64,000 nucleotides of DNA from Adiantum capillus-veneris (lineage: Eukaryota; Streptophyta; Polypodiopsida; Polypodiales; Pteridaceae): positions 53,483,209 to 53,547,208 of the forward strand of contig CM043971.1 in assembly GCA_014529385.2 (NCBI GenBank). The letters are read 5' to 3'. The translations under genes were made by a program, and so were the position numbers. Positions 11,035-23,151 of this stretch are shown here, one piece after another. The notes beneath the pieces are model-generated. The model worked only from the letters and a program-made list of their open reading frames with translations, searched no databases and had not been told where the DNA came from. The stretch's first letter is position 1. The number at the start of each line of letters is the position of its first letter.

Positions 11035-11990
11035 ACACTCATCAGTCCATACAAAGAGTGTAATCAAGCCATACATGGGTTTTGCAATTATAGCATACAT
11101 ATAAATGAATTGTCTATAATATCGACAATGGCCCATGAAAGCCTAAACCCCTTTGACTATTGTCGGTCTCGGCAATTCAGCAATAACATGGATTTTATCA
11201 TCGATCGCTACGCCGTTTTTAGACACTATATGTCCAAGAAGTTTTCCTTGTCTACCTATAAATGTGTACTTTTCAGGATTTAAGCAAATCTTATAAAGTC
11301 TACATTTATCAAATACCTTTTTGAGATGTTTGAAATGATCAACCCGGATTGATGAATGTACACATAAATCATCCATATATACTTCCAATAAATTCCTAAG
11401 ACATTCTTTGAAAGCATGGCTCATCAATCTTTGAAAGGTGGCAGGAGCATTAGTTAGCCCAAAAGGCATAACACTATAAGCAAAAATACCCCATTCAATT
11501 GCAAAGGTAGTTTTATGTTAATCTTTGGGATCAACCAAAAGTTGATTCTACCTCAAAAAGTTGTCTAAAAAGATGTAAGCTTCTTTTCTTGCAACTCGTT
11601 TCTAAAACATGCTTGGTGATTGGAAGAGGGTAGTTATCTCTGATGGTGGCTGTATCCACATTTTTTAGATTGACACATACTCTTAATTTTCCATTTTTCT
11701 TGGGTACCACCACAATTGGAGGCACCCAATCTGTGTGTTCAATTTCATAAATGAATTTGGCTTCCTTGAGCTTATCTATCTCTTCTTTGATCTTTTTGGA
11801 AAATGTTTCATTATAAGTGTATGGCCGTTGTCTACTTGGTTTTGCATCATCTCTCATAGGTATGGTATGCTGACAAATTTTTGGATCAACGCCCTTGAGA
11901 TCTTTGTAAGACTAAGCAAAGCTATCTCGGTATTCTTTCAGTAAGCTTAGCAAAATCTCTTCTTCTTCTTCAGTCAAGTCGTTTGCAATG
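11035..11990 (-). pseudogene. Reverse transcriptase of element A
   Basis: The N-terminal part (11531-11857) has RQRPYTYNETFSKKI, then VVVPKKNGKLRVCVNLK and DNYPLPI. The palm part (11143-11469) has MPFGLTNAPATFQRL and the catalytic box YMDDL, then GHIVSKNGVAI. The thumb side continues past a stop to GHCRYYRQF and FVWTDECE near 11035. YMDD is intact, but there is a frame break at about 11470-11530 and stops after the palm. Family role: copying the element RNA into cDNA inside Gag particles. Confidence 0.9.
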
Positions 11991-12067
11991 TAGGCAAGTC
12001 TAGGCTCTTCTCCTGGTTTTGCTAAATCTATTTTCTTTGCATTTTTAGGTCCTTCATATGACTCACC

Positions 12068-12928
12068 CTACTTTCTTAGTTCCCGTACAGGTTGTTCCAC
12101 TATGATCTTTTGGTCTTGGAAAGTATATTTCTTGTAATGGTATGGAACACTCATTACATCTGTATTCTCTTCCTCAATTGTTTCCATTTCAGTGATATAC
12201 ACCTCCTTTAGAGTTTTCTTCAACTCTCGATATTTTTCCTTTCGTTCAACCCGTGTCATGGATGATTCATCATCCTGGTGCCTAATATTTGATTGAGTTT
12301 CCTTTCTCATTTTCCTTGATGTTTTTGATGTTCCTTGCTTGTTGTTTGAAGGATATCTACCCGTGATTTTATCTTTGACACAATTATGTGCATCTATCTG
12401 CATCAAAAACTATGTTTTGCTAGAAACTGATGGCATAGGTATAGATTTCAAGTTTTTTGTTTCTCTTTTTCTTCTATACCATTTTTGTCTTCTTGGTTTT
12501 TGGTTTGGAAAGTCAAAAATCTTTTCCTTTCCTCCATTTAGGAGTAGTTGGGCTCTAACATGTTCGTTTTCTGATGCAGAATCATTGGATGTAGTTGAAT
12601 GTTCTTCAAACTCATCATTAGTATCATAATAGAGGTCTAAAAAGACTTCTTGAGCTTTCAATAAGTCCTTGGATTCCTGAACTTCATCTTCAATTTGAAG
12701 GGTTGAGATCATTTGTATGGGAATTATGTCATAACCATCCTCATTGCAAAATTGAGTGGGCATAGACGTATTCATACACACATCCATTGTTGACAAAATT
12801 TGAGTCCATTCGAATGGCTCAAAAAAATGCTCCGGAAAGGATTCACATATATATGCTTCATCTGTGCAATCCCTTTCTAAGATACATTCTTCTTGTTTTA
12901 AACTCTCGCTTTTCGAGGCTCCACACAT
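12068..12928 (-). pseudogene. Linker between protease and RT of element A
   Basis: Two open stretches (12410-12928, 172 codons; 12068-12406, 112 codons) lie between protease and RT. They are acidic and contain FEPFEWTQILSTMDVC and EDGYDIIPIQM, both also present in A' (18968-19192). The conservation between A and A' shows this is a genuine polyprotein segment of the family. I recognise no enzymatic motif. Confidence 0.65.
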
Positions 12929-12952
12929 CCAAATAGGTGTGTCTTTGTTTAA

Positions 12953-13393
12953 TCAAGATGGAAGCTTTGATTCAGTTGAAGAGACTGAGTCAAATTCTTG
13001 AATATGTGTTTTTATTACATCTCTATAAGTGTGATCTTTCAAATTAACCCTTGTGATTGATCCCACTTGCTTCAAGTACAGATAACTGTTTTCCCAATCT
13101 TGAATGAGTTGTACTTGCCGCATGAATGGCCTTCCCAAAATGATTTCATAATTAAGTTTCTTTCCACAATCCACTATTGCAAAAGTATATTGATAATCAA
13201 TTCCACATGAACTAACTATCACTTTTTCAAGCAGTCCTAGGGGTTTTTCTATGTGGCCATCTGCCAATTGTAATTTCATTTGAGTTTGCCTAATGGCTAG
13301 TTTTCCCCATGATTCCCATACTGCATTTGTGGCTATGTCCATGCCTGCCCCACTGTCCAATATTGCCCTGGTTTCTACATCATTGTATCTCAT
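12953..13393 (-). pseudogene. Aspartic protease of element A
   Basis: A 146-codon minus-strand frame contains AILDSGAGMDIATNAVW, with the D-S-G catalytic triad intact, and later EIILGRPFMRQVQLIQDW, the usual downstream protease motif. After that HTYRDV is shared with A'. The frame is open, which is unusual in this decayed element. Family role: cleavage of Gag-Pol. It acts as a homodimer in related proteins. Confidence 0.85.
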
Positions 13394-14598
13394 AGGAAAG
13401 GTTGTGTTTCCTTCTTCCTCGTATTATTCTTCAACTTTGTTCATATGGATGGATCTAATCTCCTTGTTATCGAATTCATGTTTCAATTTACCCAATTTTT
13501 TTGAGATTATCCCGTTATTCCCACCTTCTCTAGAGTTTTCTATGAATCATTCCACTAATATGGTTTGATTTTTAACAGTTATCCTAAGGTAAGAGTACAT
13601 TGAATTGGTGTTGACATGATTGAATGGATGTTCTCTACCTATAGAGCCTGTTCCACTCTTTTTACCTGAATGATTTTGCACACTATGGACTCATCTTCAT
13701 TGTCTCCTAAGTAAGAGGGTAGTGTTTTTAGAGTCAATGGTTTAGAAATTCCTGATGCTTCAGAACCCCAATCCCCATGCAAGGACTATATATCAGTGTC
13801 CATATCATGAGGTAAATTGTCTAACAAGACTTCCTCTATAGGAGCCAATTTCAAAGTTATGCTTCCATCATTAATCTCTCTCACTTTTTCCTATAAATGT
13901 CCTAGTCAGTCTTCCTCCACAAACAGAATTCCAGCTAAATAATCTTCAGTATCAGGCACTCCAAGTTTTGGCTCTTTACTTTCAGGGTGGGGTTCTACCA
14001 CCATGTTGGATTTCTCTTTATTTGTTTCTACCACATGCTCCTCAGGTTTTGCTATACTCGCAAGCTTTGGTTTTTGTTTTTCCAGCATTTCTTGAGTAAT
14101 TCTTAACCTAGTAGCTCTTCAAAAACTGAACCTATTGTTCCATTCAAGGTGATCACTACAGCCCAAGCTAAGAAAAAGAAACATAACTCCTCTAATGCTG
14201 GAAAAGCAATGGTGAATGTATAGCACTGCTTTTCCCTTGTTTAACAGATTTTTTGGACAATCTTCAGGGAAATGTCCTCCCTTTTTGTAACATTGTGTAC
14301 AGAAAGCTTTAACTAGCTTAATGTTCTTGGTTCTGAGCATTCATTTTTCCAATGATCATCTGCACCACAATTATGGCAATTTCCAATCTTTAGCTTAATC
14401 ATGGGTCTTACCATTAGAGGTCCACCTTGATTAGCTACAAAGTACATCGGTGTAAGCTCTGGTGTATCATAAGTCACAGTCTCTTCCATTGATGGTGGAT
14501 GTGAATTATACCACTCTCCTTCTACCATTATAGTAGATGAAGTAGGCTCAACATAAGGTGTAACAGGCACTAGTGCTTGTTCATCACTGACTCCTTCT

Positions 14599-14714
14599 GA
14601 TGCCTAGTATTAGAAATACCAGCAGAAGTATTAGAAATAAGATGCCTAGTATTAGAAATACCAGCAGAAGTATTAGAAATAAGATGCCTAGTATTAGAAA
14701 TACCAGCAGAAGTA
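14599..14714 (+). repeat. 42-bp tandem repeat, 2.8 copies
   Basis: Copies lie at 14599-14640, 14641-14682 and 14683-14714 (partial). They look identical by eye. Each unit itself contains ATTAGAAATA twice. The array sits exactly where A's gag lacks the segment between capsid and knuckle. Confidence 0.95.
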
Positions 14715-14724
14715 TGCCTCCATA

Positions 14725-14808
14725 CTATAGCTTCAAACAGAAACAAGGTGAGTCTGTTAGGGTATCTATCAGAAACAAGACTCACCTTGTTTCTGTTTGA
14801 AGCTATAG
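14725..14808 (+). repeat. Perfect 31-bp inverted repeat in gag
   Basis: The arms at 14725-14755 and 14778-14808 are exact reverse complements, separated by 22 bp. Both arms encode the same Gag peptide (YSFKQKQGES), one on each strand. Part of gag has thus been copied in the opposite direction next to itself. Confidence 0.95.
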
Positions 14809-15279
14809 ATTTGAGCTACCATGTTATGTTTGATCCCAATTTTGGAACATGCAGCTACAAATTCCTGAGCTAACGTATTTAAAGCCATGATTGCCCTTGG
14901 TGGAATGTTTTGGAACCATGTCAAAGCTTTTCCTTCTAAATTCATTCCAAATGCCTCAAATTGAGTGTGGAAATAAAATATTCGTTCTGCTCTTAGCACT
15001 TGCTTGAAGCTAGCTAAGTGGTCATATAGATCCCCAGATCTACTGTATTTTTTGACCCATTTTTGAAAATCGACTCATCTGACACGTCTGTTTGGCTCAC
15101 CTCCGCGACTCTTCTGGCACTTGGTCATGTCTCAAGCCCTTCAAACTAATCTGTTGGAAATAGTGACTAATGTAGCCCTGCACTAGCTCTAATGTCACTC
15201 AATTTTCTCCGTGATGAGGTAGGTTCGGGTTTTTTAACATTTCTCCCAAAAGATTTATTGTGGAGTTTCTCTCTTGGAA

Positions 15280-17300
15280 TAGATGTGATGAACCTCACAT
15301 CAAGGAGCTGGCTGATCGCAAAAAACTATACGGTTTTACATACACAGAGGGGAGAAGTATCCAAGTGGTCATAATGGATAAGCATGGCCAAAAATATTCT
15401 CCTATGGACTGTAAGGAGCTAGAGAGATATACATATTTTGGTGGACCACTCTACCAATACTATGTAAATTTAGAGGAAGTTAAAACCATGACACTCAAAT
15501 GAGACCAGAAACTGGGTATGTAAGTCTAGTAAGAACCAGAGTGGAAGCTTCATTTGGACACCAACGATTCTCAAATACAGGGCCCATGGGATCAATGGGA
15601 TCTAGGGTTTCTATGAACACACACAGGGGTAGTGTAGCACCTGATTTGACTTACACAAGTAGAATCCCTCCGACTATTACTCAAAATCAAACAGAACGAC
15701 CTGATGAACGTATGGCAGAGAGGATACAAATCGTAGTGCCAAGGGGAGAATATGAAGCTAGAGAGACCGCATTAGGAGGACCAGGGATGGTTAGGATGGT
15801 TGCGGAGTCTAGATGCATGCGACCATCTCAAGTGGAAAAGTGCGTACCCAAAAATTATAGCGGATCGGGAGATTCGTATGCTCATGTATCAATCTTCAAA
15901 CAAATGTTGAGGGCTGAACAGGTAACCAATTTCCATACTCAATATGAAGGATTTGGATTGACCCTACAAGGAACGGCCTTGACCTGGTTCCAACCATTAA
16001 ACAACCAGGAATTTCCAAGTATCGAGCAACTTCTCCAAGAATTTTTTGTTTTGAGGAATTCTCAAAGAGAAGAATTAAGCATATTATTGTCTCCTAGATC
16101 TATGCATTTAAAAGGAAAAGGTGAAGGAAGCCTCACTTTGATTTAAGCAATACATAGAAAGATGCCCTGCTAAAGCCTACTACCTAAGGATGAGAGACTG
16201 TCAATCCTTTTCATAGAAGGATTGCGAATGACACTCTCAAAAAAAGACTTGTAGTTAAAGGCATGTCTTACTTTTGAGCAAGTCACAAAAGAGGTACTCT
16301 ATTTGGTAGACAATTGTAAGGAATATGGATAGGTGACGGAGAACAGAGACCAAGGGACGAGTAGCACCTCTTCAACCACTAGTGAATCCACAATGAAACT
16401 AGGTGGACAAAACCCAATTGTGCCGGACGTTGATCAAGTGATTGCGGAAGTGATCAGAAGGATGAACCAAGGAAACAGGACGAACCCAAACACACGACAA
16501 CCACCCACACAAAAATGTGAGACTTGTGGAGGATATCATCAAACTCAATGGTGCAACATACAGCCAAGACCAGGAGAAAATGTACATCGTGTATTGAAGT
16601 GGTGTGCTATTGAACAAAAATGGACAAGCCATGAGACCCACGAATGTTTCTACAATAGAAACTATGCTAGAGAAAGGCAATATGGCCCACCTAGAGGGCA
16701 ACAGTTACTACCCCCTCCAAGATACCAAGTAGGACCAAATAACAGAGTCCAAGGGCAGGAAAAACCTCAACCTATTTTGGGACATCAGCCTCCTTTACCC
16801 CAGGAAAACAAGGCCATGGTAAGAATTTCACAACCTATAAAAGCACTACTAATCAGAGTATGGTCCAGGTAGTTTCCTACCAAGAAGATTCAAACAATTT
16901 CTATGAGAGAGGTTTTGACAAAAATGCCTATACTTCTGATGGAAAAAATTTCATGGATAGTTTCTTAAGAGATGTCAGAATCATCATACATAGCACAAAC
17001 AAATAAAAACCATTACTTGGTCGATGAAAATATACTTATGTTCATGGCAACCCAAAACTACAAACCTAGGGGATATCCTCCTAAAACAGGACAACCGATG
17101 GGAGCGTAACAAGCTTCTCCACCACCAGTAGGACCATGCTATGAATGCGGCCGGTGATCATTGGGCAAGGAGTTTTCCACACAAAGGAGAGCGTATCAAA
17201 CTCTTTGGGTACTGTGAGGGGTGGACAAATGACCATCTCATTCCACATTGTCCAAAAACGCTTGACAACAAAGGGAAAGCAACCATGAATAAAATTGGAA
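15280..17300 (+). pseudogene. Gag of element A'
   Basis: The frame at 15499-16146 includes PKNYSGSGDSYAHVSIFKQM and TALTWFQPL, the same capsid signature as in A. It continues after stops at 16333-16872 (Gln/Pro-rich, with CETCGGYHQTQWC) and reaches a broken knuckle (CYECGR) at about 17140. Upstream, 15280-15500 encodes a segment ending EEVKTM that may be the Gag N-terminus. Multiple stops make it inactive. Confidence 0.75.
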
Positions 17301-18073
17301 TTGTATCAAGCTAAAGTGGATCACAAATAGAACCAACCATTCCAATAAATGCGATAACGTGAGCACAAGAACAAGAGGCTGCAAGGAACATCCTAGCCAT
17401 CCAATCTGAGATAGAGAATTTGTCTACTAGAACCCCTAGCAAATCTTGGAAGGCAAAAAGGGACAAGATGAAAGCAAAAAGAGTGAAAGAAAAATCAGCT
17501 TTGGAAACCAAATTGCAGCAAACAGAGGAAAATTTGAGAATGAAAAGGGACCTTAAAGAGAAGGGCGATGTAGCAAAACCATCAGTAATACAGTCGGAGG
17601 ATTTGTCTTGGTAGACAAGGTCTTTGAACCTTTGGATGCGATCTTGAAAGCTTATAAAGCTAGGTTAAAGCCTAACCAAATGTAGGAGCATAGATGGCTA
17701 ACGTATCCTCACCCAGGGTATGAAAAAGAGAGGTTAAAGATGTGCAAGGAGCTCATCTAGGCAATTCAAGCTCTTATGGAACCACCTATTCCGACTACTC
17801 CAAGGAATGAGGTGTTAATTGGTTAAAAAATCCAAGAGTTAAAGGAGCAAGGGATTGAAGACAGAGACCAAAAGTATTCGGTAGATTGGCAGCCAATACA
17901 GCAAATGGGTGTATTTACAGGCACCTATGCCAATTCCAGAAGTGGAATAACCATGGCCACAGGATCTGTGGGAGGATATCAAAAATAGGAAATATGGAAA
18001 CGCAACACTTCAACCAGCTCCTATCACTGAGATCCACCTCTAAAATGAGCTCTACTCAAATGATATTCGATCA

Positions 18074-18922
18074 TTGTATGGTAATGCAGGTACAGAAATG
18101 TTGAAAGACAGCAAACATCAGTCGTTGAAGATGTTACCTTCATTCATTGGCAACCATGAAACCAAACCAGAAGTAAGAAAAGTACCATCTCAATGGAAAT
18201 TTGGTCCTAAGATCATGGATATCAAAACTCTTCATGAGTTGATGTTGTCCCCTATCCGTTGTACGCTAACTCTATCTGAGTTACTGCATTTGAGACCTCA
18301 TCTTTGCGAAGAGGTTGGAAAAAATATGGAGAAAATGGGGCTAGTAATTCCTCCACCAATTGTTTCTCCAAAAGCACAAAATAACCAGACCTCAAAACAA
18401 TCTAAACATGAGCCAATACCTATGAATAAGGTGGGAGACTATTGCAAAGGAGAAGAAGGGAAGATGACCTTGCCTGTGGAGTACAAAGGAGTAAAAATGA
18501 TTGCCATATTGGATAGTGGAGCAATAACTACCATAGCCACCAAGGAAATGTGGAAAAAATGGGGAAAACCTCCTCTAAGGAAAACTAGAATGAAACTTCA
18601 ATAAGTGGATTGATACCTGGAGAGACATATTGGCATTTTGGAGCAAATCCTAGTAACCTCTTGTGGAATCGCATATGAACACACCTTCGCTATTATGAAT
18701 TTTGATGAGAGTAGCAATTTTGATATCATATTGGGCAGACCATTTATGCATAAGCTCAAAATTGTACAAGATTGGGGCTATGACTATATCTACCTAAGAC
18801 ACAAGGATGTCACTACGAAGATCAGTGTCATAGATCATAGTTATAGAGATGTGGAACGAGCCCCAGGAGAAGAATTTAACTCCACAACTGACCAGGAAGG
18901 AGAAATAATTGCTTGGCTATAA
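18074..18922 (+). pseudogene. Aspartic protease of element A'
   Basis: The frame at 18074-18604 ends with AILDSGAITTIATKEMWKKW (D-S-G intact) and RMKLQ. After a stop it resumes at 18638-18922 with FDIILGRPFMHKLKIVQDW and HSYRDV. The order and spacing match A's protease (12953-13393). One stop separates the active site from the flap region. Confidence 0.8.
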
Positions 18923-18967
18923 AACAAAGCTCGCAATTGGACGTGTGAATCTTCTGAGGGTGGCAGT

Positions 18968-20800
18968 TTGAAAAAAGAGGATTGTATTTACGATAGGTCA
19001 GTACAAGAAGAGGCATATGTACCAGAGCCTTTTCTGAAAGAGATGTTTGAACCTTTTGGATGGCAACAAATACTGGCCACTCTTGATGTGTGTGTGAATG
19101 AGGTGACCCTGACTAAATTATGTGATGAGGAAGGATATGATATCATTCCATGCGAGATGATGAGTGTCAGCCTAAGTCCAAAATCAAGATAGCAAGTTTC
19201 TGACATGAAGGGAGTTGCAAATTGCCGACGCATAGTGGATGAGATCTCCATAAGGGACCTTGATCAAACTGATGAGAAAGCATTCCAAGACTCCACGGAC
19301 AAGCCTTTAGAAGACAATGCAGGAAGAATCGACAAGTGGTCTACTATGATTTTTCAAACCAAAATCCTCGAAGACAGCGTAGATATCTGAATAGATGAAT
19401 GAACAAATGAAATAAGACAAAATAAAATTATATACCTCTTTTAATAGACAAAACACAGTATTTGAGGCTGGTTGAAGCAACTGATTTCCTTAAAGATGAG
19501 ATATCGAAGAGGTTCATGAAACCAGACTCAGCAGGAAAAAACTTGAAGAAGAACATAAAAAAATCATAAGAGGAAAGTATCTCTGAGAAGTCAACAAAAC
19601 TATCCGAGTGCAAACACAAATACAATGTGTTAAAACGAACTTTGAAAGAAGTTTGGACAACCGAGTTGGAAACTGACGATGAATCAGACGATGATAATTT
19701 TGATGCACCCTCCCACTACAAAAGGTATACTATTCAAAACAGAAAAATTGTAGTGCAGAAGCCCAAACGAGACCCGAAAGAGCCTGGAACCTCATATGAT
19801 GGGCTTGAAAGGCCAAATGCATAAACTTAGCAGAACCAAGAGTGGAACCTAAACCAATATACATTGCCACGGACCTCACATAAGAAGAAGAGAAGCTATT
19901 GATAGCAACACTCAGACGATATAAAGATGTATTTGCTTGGTCATACAAAGACCTAAAGGGAATAGATCCAGATATCTGTCAACACACGATACCCCTTAAA
20001 GGTGATTCTAGACCGCACACACAATGTCCTTATACGTACAATGAGACTTTTGCCAAAAAAAAAAAGAGGAGATAGAGAAACTAAAGGATGAGGAGCTTAT
20101 CTATGAGATTAAACACACCGATTGGGTGTCCCCAATAGTGGTAGTACCCAAAAAGAATGATGCCACCATCAGGGACAACTATCCACCACCCATAACAGAC
20201 CACATTATTGAGAGAGTTGCAAGGAAGGAGGCCTATAGTTTTTTAGATGGGTTCTCATGCTAGAACCAATTGATCTTATGCACGGTGCTCACCAAAATAG
20301 TGAGTGACTCAAGAACTGATTGGGACCAAAAGCTACACTCAACATTTATGGGCTTATAGGGTAGCTTTAAAACTTCCATAGGAACCACTCCTTTTAACCT
20401 TGTGTTCAGGATTAGTGCAATTCTACCCATGGAGTTCTTGATTAACATGCTTCGAGTCATAACACAATTAGGATGGACGGGACACGAGCTATCTGAAAGA
20501 CTAGATATCTTGGAGCAATTAGATGAAACCATAATGAGAGCGGTAGCAGGTATATATGCTAAAAAACGGCAATGAAATCTTTCCATGATCAACATGTGAT
20601 TAGCAAGGAGTTCCAAAAAGGGGATTATGTTTTGTTGTATACCCTAAACCAACACTCCAAAAAACTCAAAAAAACCATTTACCACGCCATTTGTACAGTC
20701 AGATTACCTATGGAAACCTCTTCAATCAACCCTTGCTCCAATACTGTGATGCTCTTGAAAGGTGGTCAGGAAAATATGGGTTAAAAGTTCCATTATACAA
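18968..20800 (+). pseudogene. Linker, RT start and integrase C-terminus of A' (internal deletions)
   Basis: The linker (18968-19192) shares FEPFGWQQILATLDVC with A. RT begins near 19980 with QCPYTYNETFAKK, HTDWVSPIVVVPKKN and DNYPPPI. Compared with A, about 12 residues (GKLRVCVN onwards) are missing. At about 20262 the frame passes directly from YSFLDGFSC to VLTKIVSDSRTDW and TTPFNLVF, which belong to the integrase C-terminal region. The palm with YxDD, RNase H and integrase core are deleted. The segment 20575-20700 (FQKGDYVLLYTLNQHSKK) is the last clear match to A. Confidence 0.8.
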
Positions 20801-21872
20801 AACCATCCAAAGAAATTATGGATACCCAAACAACATTGTACTGAAATTCAAGCTACATAGCACCAACAAAACCCAAACCCCACCCAACCACCAAAAGCTC
20901 CAACTTTTGTCAAGCAAACATGGTCAATACAATCACACCATCAACAACCCAAATAAGTCATTGGGAAATGGAAACAAAAACCAGCTCACACACTAGATAA
21001 CTCGAACTCGAAGTCCATATCAAAGCAATTTCAGTGGCATCCAAAAAAGAGCCATCAATCAAAAGACAAGGCAGTGCCAAACCTTCTACGTGCCAGGTCA
21101 AAGACCGAGCGCGTCTTCTACAACTTCTTTTGTTCGGACCACGCAGCTTCAAACTAACCTCTCCTTCAAAAGCCCCTGAACATATGGTTCAAAACCCACA
21201 TCTTGCATTGCACTTTGTTACCCCATGCATATTTTCTATTCGCATCCTAGCGCCACAATATACGGCTATGCATAGACACTTACTTTGTACCCATGCACTT
21301 TGACACATTTTTGTAAGGGACGACTCACTATAGGAAGGGGGGGAAAAGCAACAAGATACTCATCATTTTGTATATATTGTTTTCTTTTTATTTTCCTTTA
21401 TCAGTTTTTCAGAGCTTTTTTAGCTATGAGTAGGCATAATTATGAGCCATATTGACACCATTCTAGAAAAATAAGATGCCGAGCTAAGAATATGTATGTA
21501 TGAGTGATTGCAAAAATTTTGGCAAAATTTTGACCAATTAATAATAATGGTGGGTAATTTTCTTTTATTTTTATCATTAAAAAACTAAAAACAACAAATA
21601 ATCAAAAAAAATTAATAAGTCGAGCCAGGAAAGTCGAAATTGACTTCTGAGAGCAAATATGAAAAGGTTTGGCACAAAACGGATTTTGAGCCAACTTTTG
21701 AAGGATCAAAACTACATATTAAAGGCCATTTGTTGACCAAATATCAGAATGAAGAACGGTTTGAACCGCAGGTGATATGAATAGGAAGATATGATCAATG
21801 GAGGTAAGTATGAATGGGGCATTTTGAGTAGGTAGGGAACATATAGTCAAAATGGGACAAAATAAGATCATT

Positions 21873-21880
<8 letters not shown>
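20801..21880. other. No supported gene
   Basis: A short frame at 21034-21303 shows no recognisable motif. The AT-rich stretch 21350-21650 could be a decayed 3' end of A', but no repeat partner is visible. Confidence 0.4.

Positions 21881-21949
<69 letters not shown>
21881..21949 (+). repeat. (GA)n microsatellite, 69 bp
   Basis: A perfect GA run. A frame (21852-22304) reads through it as alternating Arg-Glu. The ~110 codons after the run are open, with no motif I recognise. Confidence 0.95.
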
Positions 21950-21951
<2 letters not shown>

Positions 21952-22530
21952 TAGAGATTCGTGTTGTGTTTCTGCCTACTGCGACCACCTCAGTAGCTCT
22001 TACTCCACCAGATTTGACAGGTATGATCATTGACCCTACAAGAACACTTGTTTATGCTCCAGACTGCATCAGCAATACCAAAACAGCAGATCGGATCGAA
22101 TCCAATATGAAAATTCTACAAGTTGTCAGAGCTAATGGGGGAGTTCAAACATGGCCCAAAACCAAAATCCTTTCTTCAGTAGACACCTATCAGCTGGCAG
22201 TATCACCCCATGCAAAAATAGTTGCAAGGGGTTGGAACATGGATTGCGATCCATGTTCCCCAAACCCTAAAATCAGTAAAAATTACACAATGAGTTCCCC
22301 ATAATCCCAAGAACAAACTCCACTAATTGGAATTGCAAAATCCTTCCCAACATGCATCGCGGTCCATGTACCTTGATGACAAATGAGGGCAGAAACAGAT
22401 CATTGACTGGAGGATGCAAAAGGATTACTGACCAGGTAAAATAGTCACAAAAAGGGGTCCTAAAATCATTAAAACATAAGGATTTGGTACTTTCAGTCTG
22501 CAAAGGGTCATTTTTGAATTAATCAAGTTT
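21950..22530. other. Copia insertion flank; no supported gene
   Basis: About 110 open codons follow the GA run, with unremarkable composition. A 10-bp-arm palindrome (GAACATGGAT, loop TGCG, ATCCATGTTC) lies at about 22235-22258. The last bases before the copia LTR are AGTTT. Confidence 0.4.
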
Positions 22531-22757
22531 TGTTACCATATACATGTGGTAGTGATGTGTGTGAACACACTATGACCGCTGGGCATTTTTTTCCCTCTTT
22601 AGGAGGTTTTTTTCCCCGTGCATTGTATATACGCCCATCATTTTAGGGCTATCTATCTTTCCGTTGCATACTAAGAAACATACTCTCTATTGTGTGCCTT
22701 GAGCTTCCTTTGTCTTCTCCAAGCTGTGTGCGTTTCTCTGCAACCCTAATTCCAACA
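22531..22757 (+). repeat. 5' LTR of copia element
   Basis: It begins TGTTACCATATACATG and ends CCTAATTCCAACA. TATATA within TTGTATATACGCC (about 22623) is a plausible TATA box, with the transcription start in the LTR. Confidence 0.95.
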
Positions 22758-22759
22758 AT

Positions 22760-22771
22760 TGGTATCAGAGC
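22760..22771 (+). other. Copia primer-binding site
   Basis: TGGTATCAGAGC, exact initiator Met tRNA type, lies two bases after the 5' LTR. Confidence 0.95.
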
Positions 22772-23151
22772 AGGTTGCGTCCTTCCGGGCTCAATCGCCA
22801 GCAGGTCCAGAGCACGCCTGCTCACTTTCTCCGATTTCAGTGAGATTTGGCAAGCGTTCGCAGGTCAACAAATATTTTGGGTGAGCTCGTAGGGCAGGTT
22901 CTGCTCAGATTTTTTATTCGGGCTCATTTCGGCCTCCATTTTCACTACAGGTAGTATTGCATAGGCTATTTTGTCATTTTGTGCAGAGTTTTTGTCAGTG
23001 CCGTTTTTTGCATAACAGGTGCCTTACAGTCTTCTACGGTTTGTGCTATATAGCATGTGTTGTTTCCTCTCCGTTTCTTCTATTTTCGGGCAGTTTTCAC
23101 ATCAAGTGCAGCATTTACCATGCTAACAACAACAACATAGATGTGTTCAAG

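Larger units (their letters stand above)
7653..15190 (-). mobile_element. Ty3-type LTR retrotransposon 'A', internal region (degenerate, no LTRs seen)
   Basis: On the minus strand the domain order is Gag with CCHC knuckle, aspartic protease, a long linker, RT, RNase H, integrase, as expected for Ty3/Gypsy. Stops and frameshifts interrupt every domain. The 5' end meets the 5' end of the plus-strand relative A' near 15190. The 3' end is cut by the B LTR at 7652. Neither LTR nor a primer site is recognisable. A DNA transposon interrupts pol at 10249-11012. The family is shared with A' (15190-20800) and with the fragment at 1568-1712. Confidence 0.85.
13906..15190 (-). pseudogene. Gag of element A (rearranged)
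   Basis: The capsid part (14769-15110) includes YSRSGDLYDHLASFKQ and KALTWFQNIP, a Gag signature matched by A'. The CCHC knuckle (CHNCGADDHWKNEC, about 14350) and a second degenerate knuckle (CTQCYKKGGHFPEDC, about 14290) follow, then a Glu/Lys-rich tail (13906-14088). Between capsid and knuckle, expected coding has been replaced by a 42-bp tandem repeat and an inverted duplication (14599-14808). Stops and frameshifts are present throughout. Confidence 0.8.
15190..20800 (+). mobile_element. Ty3-type element A' (plus strand, degenerate)
   Basis: This relative of A runs on the opposite strand. Gag, protease, linker and an RT start are recognisable in order, then the sequence jumps to the integrase C-terminus near 20265. 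Palm, RNase H and integrase core are missing. No LTR or primer site is seen. The head-to-head junction with A lies near 15190. Nothing certain can be assigned beyond 20800. Confidence 0.8.

Noticed and set aside
14599-14714. Possible CRISPR-like array (repeated 42-bp unit)
   Set aside because: No spacers separate the units; it is a direct tandem repeat in a retroelement of a eukaryote, with no cas genes.
22235-22258. 24-bp palindrome GAACATGGAT...ATCCATGTTC
   Set aside because: A single short hairpin without recurring partners; may be chance.
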